Assembly: GCF_000381045.1 (NCBI RefSeq)
Contig: NZ_KB905733.1
Coordinates: forward strand, 1-49,788
Length of the DNA: 49,788 bases
From: Thermus scotoductus DSM 8553
GTDB taxonomy: Bacteria > Deinococcota > Deinococci > Deinococcales > Thermaceae
Direction: 5' to 3'
Position 1 is the stretch's first letter; every line of letters starts with the position of its first letter. Positions 41,780 to 49,615 of this stretch are shown in pieces. Below the pieces are notes generated by a model. It searched no databases and was not told the DNA's origin. It saw only the letters and a list, made by a program, of their open reading frames with translations. The translations under genes were made by a program, and so were the position numbers.

Positions 41780-43216
41780 TTATTCTTCCACAGGTCCATG
41801 AGGCTTTTCCGAGAACAAAGGGGCGAGTTCCTCCTTCAGGGCAGCCCTCCTGGGGTAGGCCAGGACCAGGGCCAAGGCCGCCTCCCTAGCCCCCTTGGGG
41901 TCCAGGCGGGAAAGGCGCCCAAGGAGCCTGGCTGCCTCCCGGTAGGCCTTGCGGGGGCCCTTTTCCACCAAGCGCCTGGCCGCTTCCCGGTAAAGCTTTT
42001 TGGCCTCCTCGGGAAGTTTCTCCTCCAGGACCTCCGCCAAGGCGGGATAGGCCTCCGGCGGGGCGTTCCTCAACAGGCGGTCCAAGGCCTTCCAATCCTC
42101 CTCCAAGAGGTAGATGCGGGCCAGGAGGGCGGGGTCCCGCACCTGCCTGAGAAGAGCCTTGCGCTCCCGGTAAAACTCCCGGCCCAGCTTGGACTTTAGG
42201 GCCAGGTAGTCCTCGAGGTTCGGCCTTACCCCAAAGCGGGCCCGGTGGTCCTCCGGGTTCCCCCTATGGGCCACCAACAGGTCCAGAAGGGGAAGGAGCC
42301 TGGGGTCTTTCCCAAACCAGTCCCGGGCTTCCTCCGCATACCTTAAGGCCTCCTCCACCCGGCCTAAGGAAAGGAGCCGGTGCACCAGATGGAGGTAGTC
42401 CTCCACCCCCTCAAGCCCCTCCCGCAAGGCGGAAAGCCCCTCCTCCACCCGCCCCAGGCGGAAGAGAAGCTCGGCCCTAAGCGCCCGCTTAAGCCCCAAG
42501 CCGTTCCCACCCCTTAAAAGGTGAAGGGCCTCCTCCCCCCTTTCCCCCGCCACCTGCAGGAAAGCCTCCCGCAAGGCCTCGGAAGGGTGCCTCAGGTAAA
42601 GGTTCAGGAGGAAGGAAAGCCTAGGGGTGAGGGCCAGGTAGCGCTCCAAAGCCGCCCTGAGGTAGGGCTCCGGATCAAAGGGAGCCTCGAGGAGCGCCTC
42701 CAGATAGGCCTCCACCTCCTCCCTCCCCGCCCGGTCCAAGCGTAGGGACAAGGCCTTGGTTTCCCCCAACCCTCCTCCCAGCCGGAAAGCCCAACGCAGG
42801 GCCTTTACCGCCTCCAAGAAGGCCTTCTCCGGGGCCAGGGCCTCCGCCAGATACAAAGCCACATCGGGAATCACGGCGAGTTTCTTCAAAAGGTCCTTGG
42901 CCTCCTCGGGCGTCAAAGCCTCAATCAGGGGCGCAAGGTCGGGCACCGTTCCCTCCACGTAGGCATAGAGAAGCGCCGCTGCGTGTTTGCAAGGGAAGTC
43001 GGGATAAGGGCAGGTGCACTGGCCCAAAAGCCCGGGACCCACCTCCACCTGGTAGGGGGCTTCCGCCGAACCCTGCACCAGGCCGAAAACCCTCTCCCCT
43101 ACCCGAAAAACCCGGAGCACCCGGCCCTCCTGGAAGTAGGCCAGTCCCCGCCTGAGGACCTCCGGGGGAAAAAGAGGGGCAAAGTCCTCCTCCTTTTTTG
43201 GGGGGAAAGGCAGCAC
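41780..43216 (-). CDS. SWIM zinc-finger protein with helical repeats
   Basis: 478 residues. A SWIM motif near residues 67-80 reads CTCPYPDFPCKH (CxC...CxH), a zinc-binding module for nucleic acid or protein contact. The remaining 400 residues are Leu/Glu/Arg-rich helical hairpins of TPR or similar type (LGRVEEALRYAEEARDWF, EEAKKLYREAARRL). The gene carries no ATPase motifs, so it is not a helicase by itself. GTG 43216 follows a minus-strand TAAACT (43228-43223) by 6 nt. It is intact although both flanks are gene debris. Confidence 0.82.
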   Translation of the reverse strand: MLPFPPKKEEDFAPLFPPEVLRRGLAYFQEGRVLRVFRVGERVFGLVQGSAEAPYQVEVGPGLLGQCTCPYPDFPCKHAAALLYAYVEGTVPDLAPLIEALTPEEAKDLLKKLAVIPDVALYLAEALAPEKAFLEAVKALRWAFRLGGGLGETKALSLRLDRAGREEVEAYLEALLEAPFDPEPYLRAALERYLALTPRLSFLLNLYLRHPSEALREAFLQVAGERGEEALHLLRGGNGLGLKRALRAELLFRLGRVEEGLSALREGLEGVEDYLHLVHRLLSLGRVEEALRYAEEARDWFGKDPRLLPLLDLLVAHRGNPEDHRARFGVRPNLEDYLALKSKLGREFYRERKALLRQVRDPALLARIYLLEEDWKALDRLLRNAPPEAYPALAEVLEEKLPEEAKKLYREAARRLVEKGPRKAYREAARLLGRLSRLDPKGAREAALALVLAYPRRAALKEELAPLFSEKPHGPVEE

Positions 43217-43276
43217 AAGACCAGTTTAAGGCGCAGCAGGAGGAACCCAAGAGGCGTGGTATCATGAAATCGGCCA

Positions 43277-43384
43277 AAGCTTCTGGCCTACGCCACCAGC
43301 GCCGAGGCCTCCGGGGACACAAGCCGCGTGGTGGGGTACGCCGCAGTGGCCTATTTAGGGCAAGATCCACCTGCCTTAAGATGA
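43277..43384 (+). pseudogene. Short unplaceable coding-like fragment
   Basis: A reading frame of about 35 codons (LLAYATSAEASGDTSRVV, then GYAAVAYLGQD) ends at a TGA near 43384. It has coding-like composition but no start, ribosome binding site or recognised family. It lies between the SWIM gene and the Uma2 stub and is probably a gene remnant; chance is possible. Confidence 0.3.
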
Positions 43385-43397
43385 AACCACGACCCCG

Positions 43398-43493
43398 GTG
43401 CGCAAGCGGTTCACCATGGAGGAGTTCCACAGGATGGTCCAGGCGGGCCTCCTGGGAGAGGACGACCGGGTGGAGCTTCGGGCTACAGCCTAA
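43398..43493 (+). pseudogene. N-terminal stub of a Uma2 family endonuclease
   Basis: 31 codons encode VRKRFTMEEFHRMVQAGLL and GEDDRVEL, the conserved N terminus of Uma2 (DUF820) proteins, where ELLEGE normally follows. Here the frame changes after VEL to RATA and a TAA stop. The rest of the roughly 190-residue restriction-like nuclease fold, including its catalytic Asp/Glu/Lys, is absent. Uma2 genes are abundant and mobile in Thermus and cyanobacteria, which fits accessory DNA. Confidence 0.6.
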
Positions 43494-43872
43494 GAAGGGG
43501 CCGGAACCAGGGAATGGAAAGGAGCACCAGCGCCAGGGCCAGGGCGAAGAGGAGCCGGGCCCGGGGCTTTCCCTTTCGGGCCTGGGAAAGCCCAGCGTGG
43601 GCCAGGCCCAAGGCCACAAGCCCCCCCACCCAGTGCTCGGCCACGAAGTAGCGGGCCTCGCTTGGGGTTTGCAGGGTCGCCTCGAGGCTGGCCAAGGCTC
43701 CCTGAAAGAGAGGGCTCACAAAGGCCAGCAGGATCCCCAACACCACCTGCAGGGTGAGGGCATGGGCGAAAAAAGCTCCTTCTTTAGCCCCAGGGCGCCA
43801 GAGGGCTAAGAGGCCAAAGGCTAGAACGAACCAGCGCACCAGGTTGTGGATGAAGAGCAAAGCCTCGTACAT
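43483..43872 (-). CDS. Small four-helix membrane protein (possible cytochrome b-like)
   Basis: 129 residues with four predicted membrane helices (about 4-23, 34-54, 77-93 and 104-120). The first begins LFIHNLVRWFVLAFGLL and the third is preceded by VAEHWVGG; paired histidines in such small proteins recall cytochrome b-type haem proteins, but haem binding is only a guess. ATG 43872 lies 6 nt after a minus-strand TAGCCT (43884-43879). Its 3' end overlaps the Uma2 stub by 11 bp. Confidence 0.75.
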   Translation of the reverse strand: MYEALLFIHNLVRWFVLAFGLLALWRPGAKEGAFFAHALTLQVVLGILLAFVSPLFQGALASLEATLQTPSEARYFVAEHWVGGLVALGLAHAGLSQARKGKPRARLLFALALALVLLSIPWFRPLLRL

Positions 43873-43947
43873 GGTCCAAGGCTATCCCAGGAAGCCCTTG
43901 GCCCACGGAAGGAAATCACAAAGGGTATTAAATGCGGCCAAGGAGGG

Positions 43948-44697
43948 TCAAGTCTCCAGGAGGGCCAAGGCCTCCCGGAGGTCCTGGACTTCCAGGTGGG
44001 CGGGATACCAGGGGTCCTTGGGGCGGTGGCCCCGGTCCACCCACACCGCCCTTATCCCCGCCGAAAGGGCTCCCTTGATGTCCCGCTCGGGGTTATCCCC
44101 CACCATCACCGCCTCCTCCGGGCCCACGCCAAAGGCGCAAAGGGCCATGCGGAAGAGCCTGGGATCGGGCTTGCCCAGGCCCACCTCCCCGGAGACCAGG
44201 GTAAGGTCAAAGGCCTCCCCCAGGCCGGTCCCAAAGAGCTTTTCCCGCTGCAGGTCCGGTACCCCGTTGGTAAGAAGAACCAGCCTGGCCCCCTTGGCCC
44301 TTAGGGCTTCCAAAAACTCAGGCACCTCGGGGAAAAGGGGATAGCGGCGCCGTTCCCAAAAGAAGGCCTCCGCCAACTCCCGCGCCCTTTCCCCTGGACC
44401 CCCAAGCTCCAAAAGAGATTCACGGAAAACCCTTTCCCGAAAGGGCCAGGCCCACTCCGCTAGGGCTTCCAGCCCCGGGGTGGAGTAGCGGGCCCAAAGG
44501 GCCTCCAGGGCCGAGTGGCCGATGCGCTCGGCCCAGGGGTAGAAGGGAGCCTGCCGGAAGAACTCCTCTGCTTTTCTCCGCACCGCCTGGGGTAGCCCCT
44601 CCATCCCTGCTTCCTGCCCCAGGCGGCCCAAGATCTCCTCGCTCACCCGGTGGTCCACAAGAAGGGTATCGTCCAGGTCCAAAAGCCAAAGCTTCAT
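43948..44697 (-). CDS. HAD superfamily hydrolase
   Basis: 249 residues. HAD motif I is DLDDTLL (nucleophile Asp and DxD), motif II is VLLTNG, motif III includes the Lys of EVGLGKPD, and motif IV is MVGDNPERDIKGA. It has a helical cap between motifs I and II. It is likely a phosphatase acting on a small phosphorylated metabolite in the cytoplasm. ATG 44697 has AGGAGATAC upstream; the longer frame has no support. It is the last gene of the UspA-LOG-VOC-HAD unit. Confidence 0.92.
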   Translation of the reverse strand: MKLWLLDLDDTLLVDHRVSEEILGRLGQEAGMEGLPQAVRRKAEEFFRQAPFYPWAERIGHSALEALWARYSTPGLEALAEWAWPFRERVFRESLLELGGPGERARELAEAFFWERRRYPLFPEVPEFLEALRAKGARLVLLTNGVPDLQREKLFGTGLGEAFDLTLVSGEVGLGKPDPRLFRMALCAFGVGPEEAVMVGDNPERDIKGALSAGIRAVWVDRGHRPKDPWYPAHLEVQDLREALALLET

Positions 44698-44710
44698 GTA
44701 TCTCCTCGGG

Positions 44711-45094
44711 TCAGGAATGTTTCTCTGGGGGAAGCTCCCGCACCAAGACCGGGTTCTCCCCCGGGTCAAAGAGGAGGAGGTGCTCCCCTGCCTCCAGGAA
44801 GGCCAGGCCGTACTTGGCCAGGCGAAGGCGTTCGTGGGCCAGGTCCTCCACCAAGAAGACCAACCTCCCTTCCTCCAGGCACAACCGGGCGAAACCCCGG
44901 CCCTCGGGGCTCGGCCTCTGCGGCCCCCGCTCCACCCCTCCCCCTCCCAGCCGGAGAAGGAGGAGGGGGCCTTCCCCTGGGGCCAAAAGGGCCTCCTTTT
45001 CCGGGATCAGCTCCTCCAGGGCCAGCCCCAAAGCCTGATAGAAGCTCACGCCCTGGCCCAGATCCGGCACGTACACCACAAGGGTTTCGCTCAT
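44711..45094 (-). CDS. VOC (glyoxalase/bleomycin resistance) family protein
   Basis: 127 residues with the paired beta-alpha-beta-beta-beta modules of the vicinal oxygen chelate superfamily ([20 protein letters not shown] near the N terminus; a second module from [35 protein letters not shown] at the C terminus). It could be a dioxygenase-, glyoxalase- or drug-binding-type member; metal ligands cannot be assigned securely. ATG overlaps the LOG stop as ATGA, and the HAD gene follows after 13 nt. Confidence 0.85.
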   Translation of the reverse strand: MSETLVVYVPDLGQGVSFYQALGLALEELIPEKEALLAPGEGPLLLLRLGGGGVERGPQRPSPEGRGFARLCLEEGRLVFLVEDLAHERLRLAKYGLAFLEAGEHLLLFDPGENPVLVRELPPEKHS

Positions 45095-45606
45095 AGGCTC
45101 CGCAAAAACGCCCGCAAGTCTTCTTCGTCCGCCACCACCTGCAAAAGGGCCAGGTCCTCCGGGGCGATCTCCCCGTGGGCCTTGAGGAGGGAAAGCCAGT
45201 AAGGATCCACCGCCAAGGGCCGCCCCAGGCCCCGCCTTAGGTAGAGGAGGTTCCAGGCCAGGGTGAGCTCGGCCAAGGTGCCCACCCCACCCGGCAGGGC
45301 CAGGTACCCCGCCCCCAGGTCCAAAAGCCTACCGATGCGCTCGGGCAAGGTGGCAGCCGGAAGCTCTAGGTCCACGTAAGGGTTGGGCCCCTGCCTCTCG
45401 GGGAAAAGGGCCGGGGCGGTGACCCCCACCACCATGCCCCCCTTGGCCTTCACCCCCCGGGCTAAGGCCTCCATCCCTCCCTGGTAGCCCCCACAGGCCA
45501 GGCCGAAGCCCTCCTCGGCCATCACCTCCCCGTAGCGAACCAGCTTGGCGTAAAGGGGGTCCTCCGGGGCGAGGCGAGAGGAGACAAAGGCAGAGACCAA
45601 GCGCAT
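45091..45606 (-). CDS. LOG family protein, second copy
   Basis: 171 residues. The LOG signatures are GGYQGGMEA near residue 40 and [11 protein letters not shown] near residue 105. It resembles the shorter TIGR00725-type group rather than the protein at 26-670, and the first signature departs from the usual GGGxxGxM. A phosphoribohydrolase or nucleotide-binding role is possible. ATG 45606 directly follows the UspA stop, so the genes are coupled. Confidence 0.88.
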   Translation of the reverse strand: MRLVSAFVSSRLAPEDPLYAKLVRYGEVMAEEGFGLACGGYQGGMEALARGVKAKGGMVVGVTAPALFPERQGPNPYVDLELPAATLPERIGRLLDLGAGYLALPGGVGTLAELTLAWNLLYLRRGLGRPLAVDPYWLSLLKAHGEIAPEDLALLQVVADEEDLRAFLRSL

Positions 45607-46041
45607 CTAGCGGCAGCGCACCACCAGGACGGGAATGGAAACCCGGTGCAGGACCCCCTCCGTTACCGAGCCCAGGAGGAGCTTGTCCAAACCCGTGCGC
45701 CCGTGGGTACCCATGACCAGAAGGTCAAAGCCCTTGGCCGCCTCCACGATGGTGGGTATCGGCACCCCCTCCTTCACCTCCCCCGTGGCCTCCACCCCCT
45801 TCTCTTGAGCCAGGCTCAAGGCCTTGGCAATAGCCTCCTCCCCCGCCTTTTTCAGGTCCTCCAAAAGCTCAAGGCCATAAGGAACGCTTTCGGGAACGAT
45901 CCAGATGGCCTGGGCGGGATTCTCCAGCACGTAGAGGAAGTGAACCTTGGCCCCCAAGGCCTTGGCCAGGGAAAGGCCGTGCTCTAGGGCCTGGAAGCTA
46001 CAGGGGCTTCCGTCCGTGGGCATCAGGATGGTCTTGTACAT
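45607..46041 (-). CDS. Universal stress protein, UspA family
   Basis: 144 residues with one Usp domain. The N-terminal ILMPTDGS and the C-terminal ATP-binding GTHGRTGLDKLLLGSVTE (G-2x-G-9x-G-S) are complete, so it belongs to the nucleotide-binding group. It acts in the cytoplasm in stress responses. AAGGAGG precedes the ATG, and a TATCAT box (46067-46062, minus) can drive the four-gene unit. It is divergent from rlmB. Confidence 0.94.
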   Translation of the reverse strand: MYKTILMPTDGSPCSFQALEHGLSLAKALGAKVHFLYVLENPAQAIWIVPESVPYGLELLEDLKKAGEEAIAKALSLAQEKGVEATGEVKEGVPIPTIVEAAKGFDLLVMGTHGRTGLDKLLLGSVTEGVLHRVSIPVLVVRCR

Positions 46042-46087
46042 GGCTCGCCTCCTTCGCCTTCATGATACCCCGTCGTAAACTCAGGCC

Positions 46088-46804
46088 ATGTGGATCTACG
46101 GAAGGAACCCGGTCCTCGAGGCCTTGAAGGAGGGCCGGGTGCGACGCGTCCTGGTGGCCCGGGGGGTGGAGGCCTGGCTTTTAAGGGAGCTGGAGAAACT
46201 CGGGGCGGAGTACACCCTGGTGCCCCGGATCGAGCTGGATACCCTCCTGAGAACCACCCACCACCAGGGCCTGGCCGCGGAGGTGGAGGAACCCCGCTAC
46301 GCTCCCCTGGAGGAAGCCTTCCTTCTGGCGGAAGCCCGCAAGGAGCTTCCCCTTCTGGTCTTCCTGGACGGCATCACCGACCCCAGGAACTACGGGGCCA
46401 TGATCCGAAGCGCCCTGGCCCTGGGAGCCCACGGGGTGGTGTCCGAGGAGCGCCGAAGCGCCCCCCTCTCGCCCCTGGCCCTGAAGGCCAGCGCCGGGGC
46501 CGCCTTAAAGCTTCCCGTGGTGAAGGTGAAAAACCTTCCCCGGGCCCTCGAGGAGGTCAAGCAAAAGGGGCTTTGGGTGTACGGCCTGGACGTGAGGGGA
46601 GCAAAGACCCCTAGAGAGCTGGACTTCCAAAGGCCCCTGGCCCTGGTGCTAGGCTCGGAAGGGGAAGGGATGCGCCGGCTGGTAAGGGAAAGCTGCGACG
46701 AGCTTTTCCGCATCCCCATGCGGGAGGAGGCCGAGTCCCTGAACGCCTCCGTGGCCTTAGGGATAGCCCTTTATGCGGTGGCCTTGGGCCGGGGTGTAGG
46801 ATAG
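46088..46804 (+). CDS. rlmB: 23S rRNA 2'-O-methyltransferase RlmB (SpoU/TrmH family)
   Basis: 238 residues. A short N-terminal RNA-binding domain (MWIYGRNPVLEALKEG, then HHQGLAAEVE) is followed by the SPOUT knot with motif 1 DGITDPRNYGAMIRSA, motif 2 LVLGSEGEGM and motif 3 IPMREEAESLNASVA. The domain order is that of RlmB, which methylates G2251 of 23S rRNA; the smaller tRNA enzyme TrmH lacks this N terminus. TAAACT (46076-46081) ends 6 nt before the ATG, a leaderless layout. Confidence 0.9.
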   Translation: MWIYGRNPVLEALKEGRVRRVLVARGVEAWLLRELEKLGAEYTLVPRIELDTLLRTTHHQGLAAEVEEPRYAPLEEAFLLAEARKELPLLVFLDGITDPRNYGAMIRSALALGAHGVVSEERRSAPLSPLALKASAGAALKLPVVKVKNLPRALEEVKQKGLWVYGLDVRGAKTPRELDFQRPLALVLGSEGEGMRRLVRESCDELFRIPMREEAESLNASVALGIALYAVALGRGVG

Positions 46805-46808
46805 GGTC

Positions 46809-47879
46809 GTGGACTGGATCCGGCTTCTTTCCCGCCTCATCCAGGCGGAAAGCCTCCCGGGACAGGAGGGGGAAGCAGCGGCCCTTCTCCTGGAGGCCCT
46901 CAAGGGCATGGGCCTGACGGCCACCCTGGACGAGGCGGGCAACGTGGAGGCCCTTTTGGGGGAGAAGGAACCCGAGGTGGTCCTGGCGGGACACCTGGAC
47001 GTGGTCCCCGCAGGAGACCCCGCCCACTGGCCCTATCCCCAAGGTACCGTGGCCGAAGAAGCGGTCTTTGGCCGGGGGGCGGTGGACATGAAGGGCCCTT
47101 TGGTGGCCATGCTCCTGGCCCTCGAGGCCCTTGCCCAAAGACCCCTCAAGGGACGGGTGCGCTTCCTCGCTACGGTGCAGGAGGAAGTGGGGGGCCTGGG
47201 GAGCCGTCATGCCGCAGAAAGGCTTTCCCCCCTGGCCTTCATCCTGGGGGAGCCCTCGGGAAGAAGGCTCATGCGGGGCCACCGGGGCCGGGCGGAGGTC
47301 TGGGTTGACTTTGAAGGGGAGGAGGCCCACGCCGCCCTCTCGGGCCCGGAAAACCCCCTCTTCGGCCTCGGGGAGTACCTCCTGGCCCTAAAGGAGCTTC
47401 CCCTTTCCCCCGGCCTCAAGCTCACCCCCACCCGGGTGGACACCTACCCCGGGGCCCGGAACCAGACCCCCGGGGTGGTGCGCCTGTACCTGGATGTGCG
47501 CTACGAGCCCGAGGCCAACCTGGAAGCTCTTTTGGAAAGGCTCAAGGCCCTGGGGGATGCCTCGGTCTACATCCCCGAAGAGGAACGGGCCTCGGGGGAG
47601 GTGCGCCTCGTCATCCCCGCCCTCTGGCCTCCCTACCGCCTGCCGGAGGACCACCCCTTGCTCCTTGCGGCCCTTAAGGCCCTGGGCCAGGAGGGGGCGG
47701 GCCTTTGGCCCTTCACCACCGACGCCCCCTATCTGGGCACCAAGGCTCCCGTCTTGGGCTACGGCCCGGGGGATCCCTCCTTAGCCCACACCCCCAGGGA
47801 GCATATTCCCTTGGCCGAGGTGGAAAGGGCCGCCCAGGACTACGTGCGCCTGGTGGAGGCTTTATGGAACGCCGCTTGA
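46809..47879 (+). CDS. M20 family deacylase, possibly LysK ([LysW]-lysine hydrolase)
   Basis: 356 residues. Zinc ligands are recognised in LAGHLDVVP, GRGAVDMKGP, VQEEVGGLGS, FILGEPSG and HTPREHIPL. The compact size and GEPSG followed by RGHRGRAEV resemble the LysK/ArgE-like enzymes that release lysine or ornithine from the LysW carrier in Thermus, but no other lys genes are adjacent, so this name is only a possibility. GTG 46809 lies 6 nt after TAGGAT (46797-46802), which overlaps the rlmB stop codon. The end overlaps the next gene by 16 nt. Confidence 0.88.
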   Translation: MDWIRLLSRLIQAESLPGQEGEAAALLLEALKGMGLTATLDEAGNVEALLGEKEPEVVLAGHLDVVPAGDPAHWPYPQGTVAEEAVFGRGAVDMKGPLVAMLLALEALAQRPLKGRVRFLATVQEEVGGLGSRHAAERLSPLAFILGEPSGRRLMRGHRGRAEVWVDFEGEEAHAALSGPENPLFGLGEYLLALKELPLSPGLKLTPTRVDTYPGARNQTPGVVRLYLDVRYEPEANLEALLERLKALGDASVYIPEEERASGEVRLVIPALWPPYRLPEDHPLLLAALKALGQEGAGLWPFTTDAPYLGTKAPVLGYGPGDPSLAHTPREHIPLAEVERAAQDYVRLVEALWNAA

Positions 47880-48100
47880 TCGCCGGCACCCCCTACCGGA
47901 AGCTCCTCACCGCCCCCCGGCCCGTGGCCGAGGGAATGAAGGCGAGGCTCGAGGCCAGGGGCATCCCCGTCGTCCTGGAAACCCCTTTTTCCGGTCTGCC
48001 CGAGGCGGCCTTGGGCACCTACATGGGAGACGTGAACCTCTTTGTGCCCGAGGCCCTTCTGGGGGAAGCGGAAGCAGCCCTGGAGGAGGAGATCCCATGA
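47864..48100 (+). CDS. Small DUF2007-like protein
   Basis: 78 residues with the pattern of putative signal-transducing/DUF2007 proteins: two short beta-alpha units with GMKARLEARGIPVVLE in the middle and LFVPEALLGEAEAAL at the end. Function unknown. ATG 47864 has GGTGGAGG upstream inside the M20 gene, and its TGA overlaps the ROK kinase start as ATGA. A longer frame from 47705 is a shadow. Confidence 0.7.
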   Translation: MERRLIAGTPYRKLLTAPRPVAEGMKARLEARGIPVVLETPFSGLPEAALGTYMGDVNLFVPEALLGEAEAALEEEIP

Positions 48101-49005
48101 CCGTGGTGGGCCTGGACCTGGGGGGCACCAAGATCGCCGCCGGGGTCTTTGACGGCACGAGGCTTCTTTCCAAGGTGGTCCTTCCCACCCCCGAGGAAGG
48201 CGGGATGGCGGTGGTGCAGGCCCTGGCCGAGGCTACCAGGAAAGCGGAGGCGGAGGCTGGGGTGGAGGGTGTGGCCATCGGCCTGGGCACCCCGGGGCCC
48301 CTGGACTTTAAGGAGGGGGTGATCCGCTTCACCCCCAACATCCGGGGCCTGGTGAACTTCCCCATCCGCCGCCTTCTGGAGGAGGCCACCAAAAGGCCCG
48401 TCCATCTGGAAAACGACGCCAACGCCGCCGCCTTGGCCGAGCACCACCTGGGAGCGGCAAGGGGAGAAGGTAGCTCCCTCTTCCTCACGGTATCCACGGG
48501 GATCGGGGGTGGGGTGGTTCTGGGGGGGCGGGTCTTGAGGGGGGAAAGAGGCCAGGGAGGGGAGCTCGGCCACATCACCCTGCTTCCCGGGGGGCCGGTG
48601 TGCGGCTGCGGGCTGGAGGGATGCCTCGAGGCCCTGGCGGCGGGCAGGGCCCTGGAGCGGGAAGCCTCCTACGCCTACCACCGCAAGGTGGATACCAAGG
48701 AGCTCTTCCAGCTCTTCCAGGAAGGCGAGCCCAGGGCCCGGCGCATCCTCCTCCAGGCAGCCCGTTATGTGGGCATGGGCCTGGCCAGCCTGGTGAAGGC
48801 CTTCGACCCCGGGGTGGTGGTGGTGGGCGGGGGACTTGCCCTAAACGCCCCTCAGGCCTACTGGGAAGCCTTGGAGGAAGCCTACCGGCACTACCTGGCG
48901 GGCTGGGAGGCTCCCCCCTTGCGCCGGGCCCTCCTGGGCGGGGAGGCCGGGCTTTTGGGTGCCGCCCTCACTGCCTATCTGGAGGTTCGGGATGGAGGTG
49001 GGTAA
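48097..49005 (+). CDS. ROK family sugar kinase (glucokinase-like)
   Basis: 302 residues. The ATP-binding phosphate-1 motif is VVGLDLGGTKIAAG, the catalytic Asp is in LENDANAAALAEHH, STGIGGGVVLGG and GELGHITL follow, and the ROK zinc site is CGCGLEGCLEALA. It most likely phosphorylates glucose (glucokinase) or a related hexose such as N-acetylmannosamine, and could act on glucose released by the GH13 enzyme of this window. It is coupled to the DUF2007-like gene and followed by the DUF2905 gene. Confidence 0.93.
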   Translation: MTVVGLDLGGTKIAAGVFDGTRLLSKVVLPTPEEGGMAVVQALAEATRKAEAEAGVEGVAIGLGTPGPLDFKEGVIRFTPNIRGLVNFPIRRLLEEATKRPVHLENDANAAALAEHHLGAARGEGSSLFLTVSTGIGGGVVLGGRVLRGERGQGGELGHITLLPGGPVCGCGLEGCLEALAAGRALEREASYAYHRKVDTKELFQLFQEGEPRARRILLQAARYVGMGLASLVKAFDPGVVVVGGGLALNAPQAYWEALEEAYRHYLAGWEAPPLRRALLGGEAGLLGAALTAYLEVRDGGG

Positions 49006-49213
49006 GGCTCTACTTTTCCTGGGAGTTTTGCTGGTCCTTCTTGGCCTGGTGCTCCTCTATTTCCCCAAGCTCTTTTCCTGGTTCGGCCACCTGCCGGGGG
49101 ACATCCGCATAGAACGGGAAGGTCTACGGGTGTACATTCCCCTCACCTCGGCCCTGGTTCTTTCCCTTCTTCTCACCCTGCTCTGGAACCTCCTCGGCCT
49201 TCTTCGCCGCTAA
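48992..49213 (+). CDS. DUF2905 small membrane protein
   Basis: 73 residues with two membrane helices (about 4-25 and 50-70). Between them lies the conserved DUF2905 segment (FGHLPGDIRIEREG, VYIPLTSALVLS). Function unknown. ATG 48992 follows GGAGG and overlaps the ROK stop by 14 nt. Its last 90 bp lie over the convergent gene at 49124-49615. Confidence 0.85.
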   Translation: MEVGKALLFLGVLLVLLGLVLLYFPKLFSWFGHLPGDIRIEREGLRVYIPLTSALVLSLLLTLLWNLLGLLRR

Positions 49214-49615
49214 GACCCACACGTCCACCGGAGCCTTGCCCGAACGGAAGGTGCCCTCGTCCGACCGCGGGCGGTAGGCCCGCAGGGTAAACTCGGCCAC
49301 CCCCACGCCGGAAAAGCGCAGGTGAAAAGGACCAGGGGGAAGGAGAAGCCGATGGGCAAAGGATCCCTCCAGCCGCAGGTGCCCTTCCCCCCAGGCCCCC
49401 CGCACGCTTAAAAGAAGCCCCCAGGAATCCTCAGGAGCATAGGCCTCCCCCAGAAGCTCCAACACCGCCTCCTCCTCCAGGGAGGAAAAGTCCAGGTGCG
49501 CCTTCTCCCCCGGTTCCAGAAGGGCCAGGCCAAACCCCTGCCCCAGGGGGAAGGCGCCTTCGCCCCCTTGCGTGAGCAAGGCGAGTTCCCGTCCCAGCCC
49601 TCTTTTGACCCACAC
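49124..49615 (-). CDS. Hypothetical protein
   Basis: 163 codons from GTG 49615 (preceded by GGGGGAAGG). The N-terminal 120 residues look beta-rich (LALLEPGEKAHLDFS, GHLRLEGSFAHRLLLPPGPFHLRF), perhaps a jelly-roll or lipocalin-like fold; the C-terminal 35 residues are lysine/glutamate-rich and are antisense to the DUF2905 gene. No family is recognised and there is no signal peptide. The 90-bp overlap is unusual, so the true end or the reality of the tail is uncertain. Confidence 0.6.
   Translation of the reverse strand: MWVKRGLGRELALLTQGGEGAFPLGQGFGLALLEPGEKAHLDFSSLEEEAVLELLGEAYAPEDSWGLLLSVRGAWGEGHLRLEGSFAHRLLLPPGPFHLRFSGVGVAEFTLRAYRPRSDEGTFRSGKAPVDVWVLAAKKAEEVPEQGEKKGKNQGRGEGNVHP

Noticed and set aside
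46809-47879. Firm naming of the M20 enzyme as LysK
   Set aside because: Metal ligands and size agree, but no lysine-biosynthesis neighbour or diagnostic residue confirms it over other M20 deacylases.
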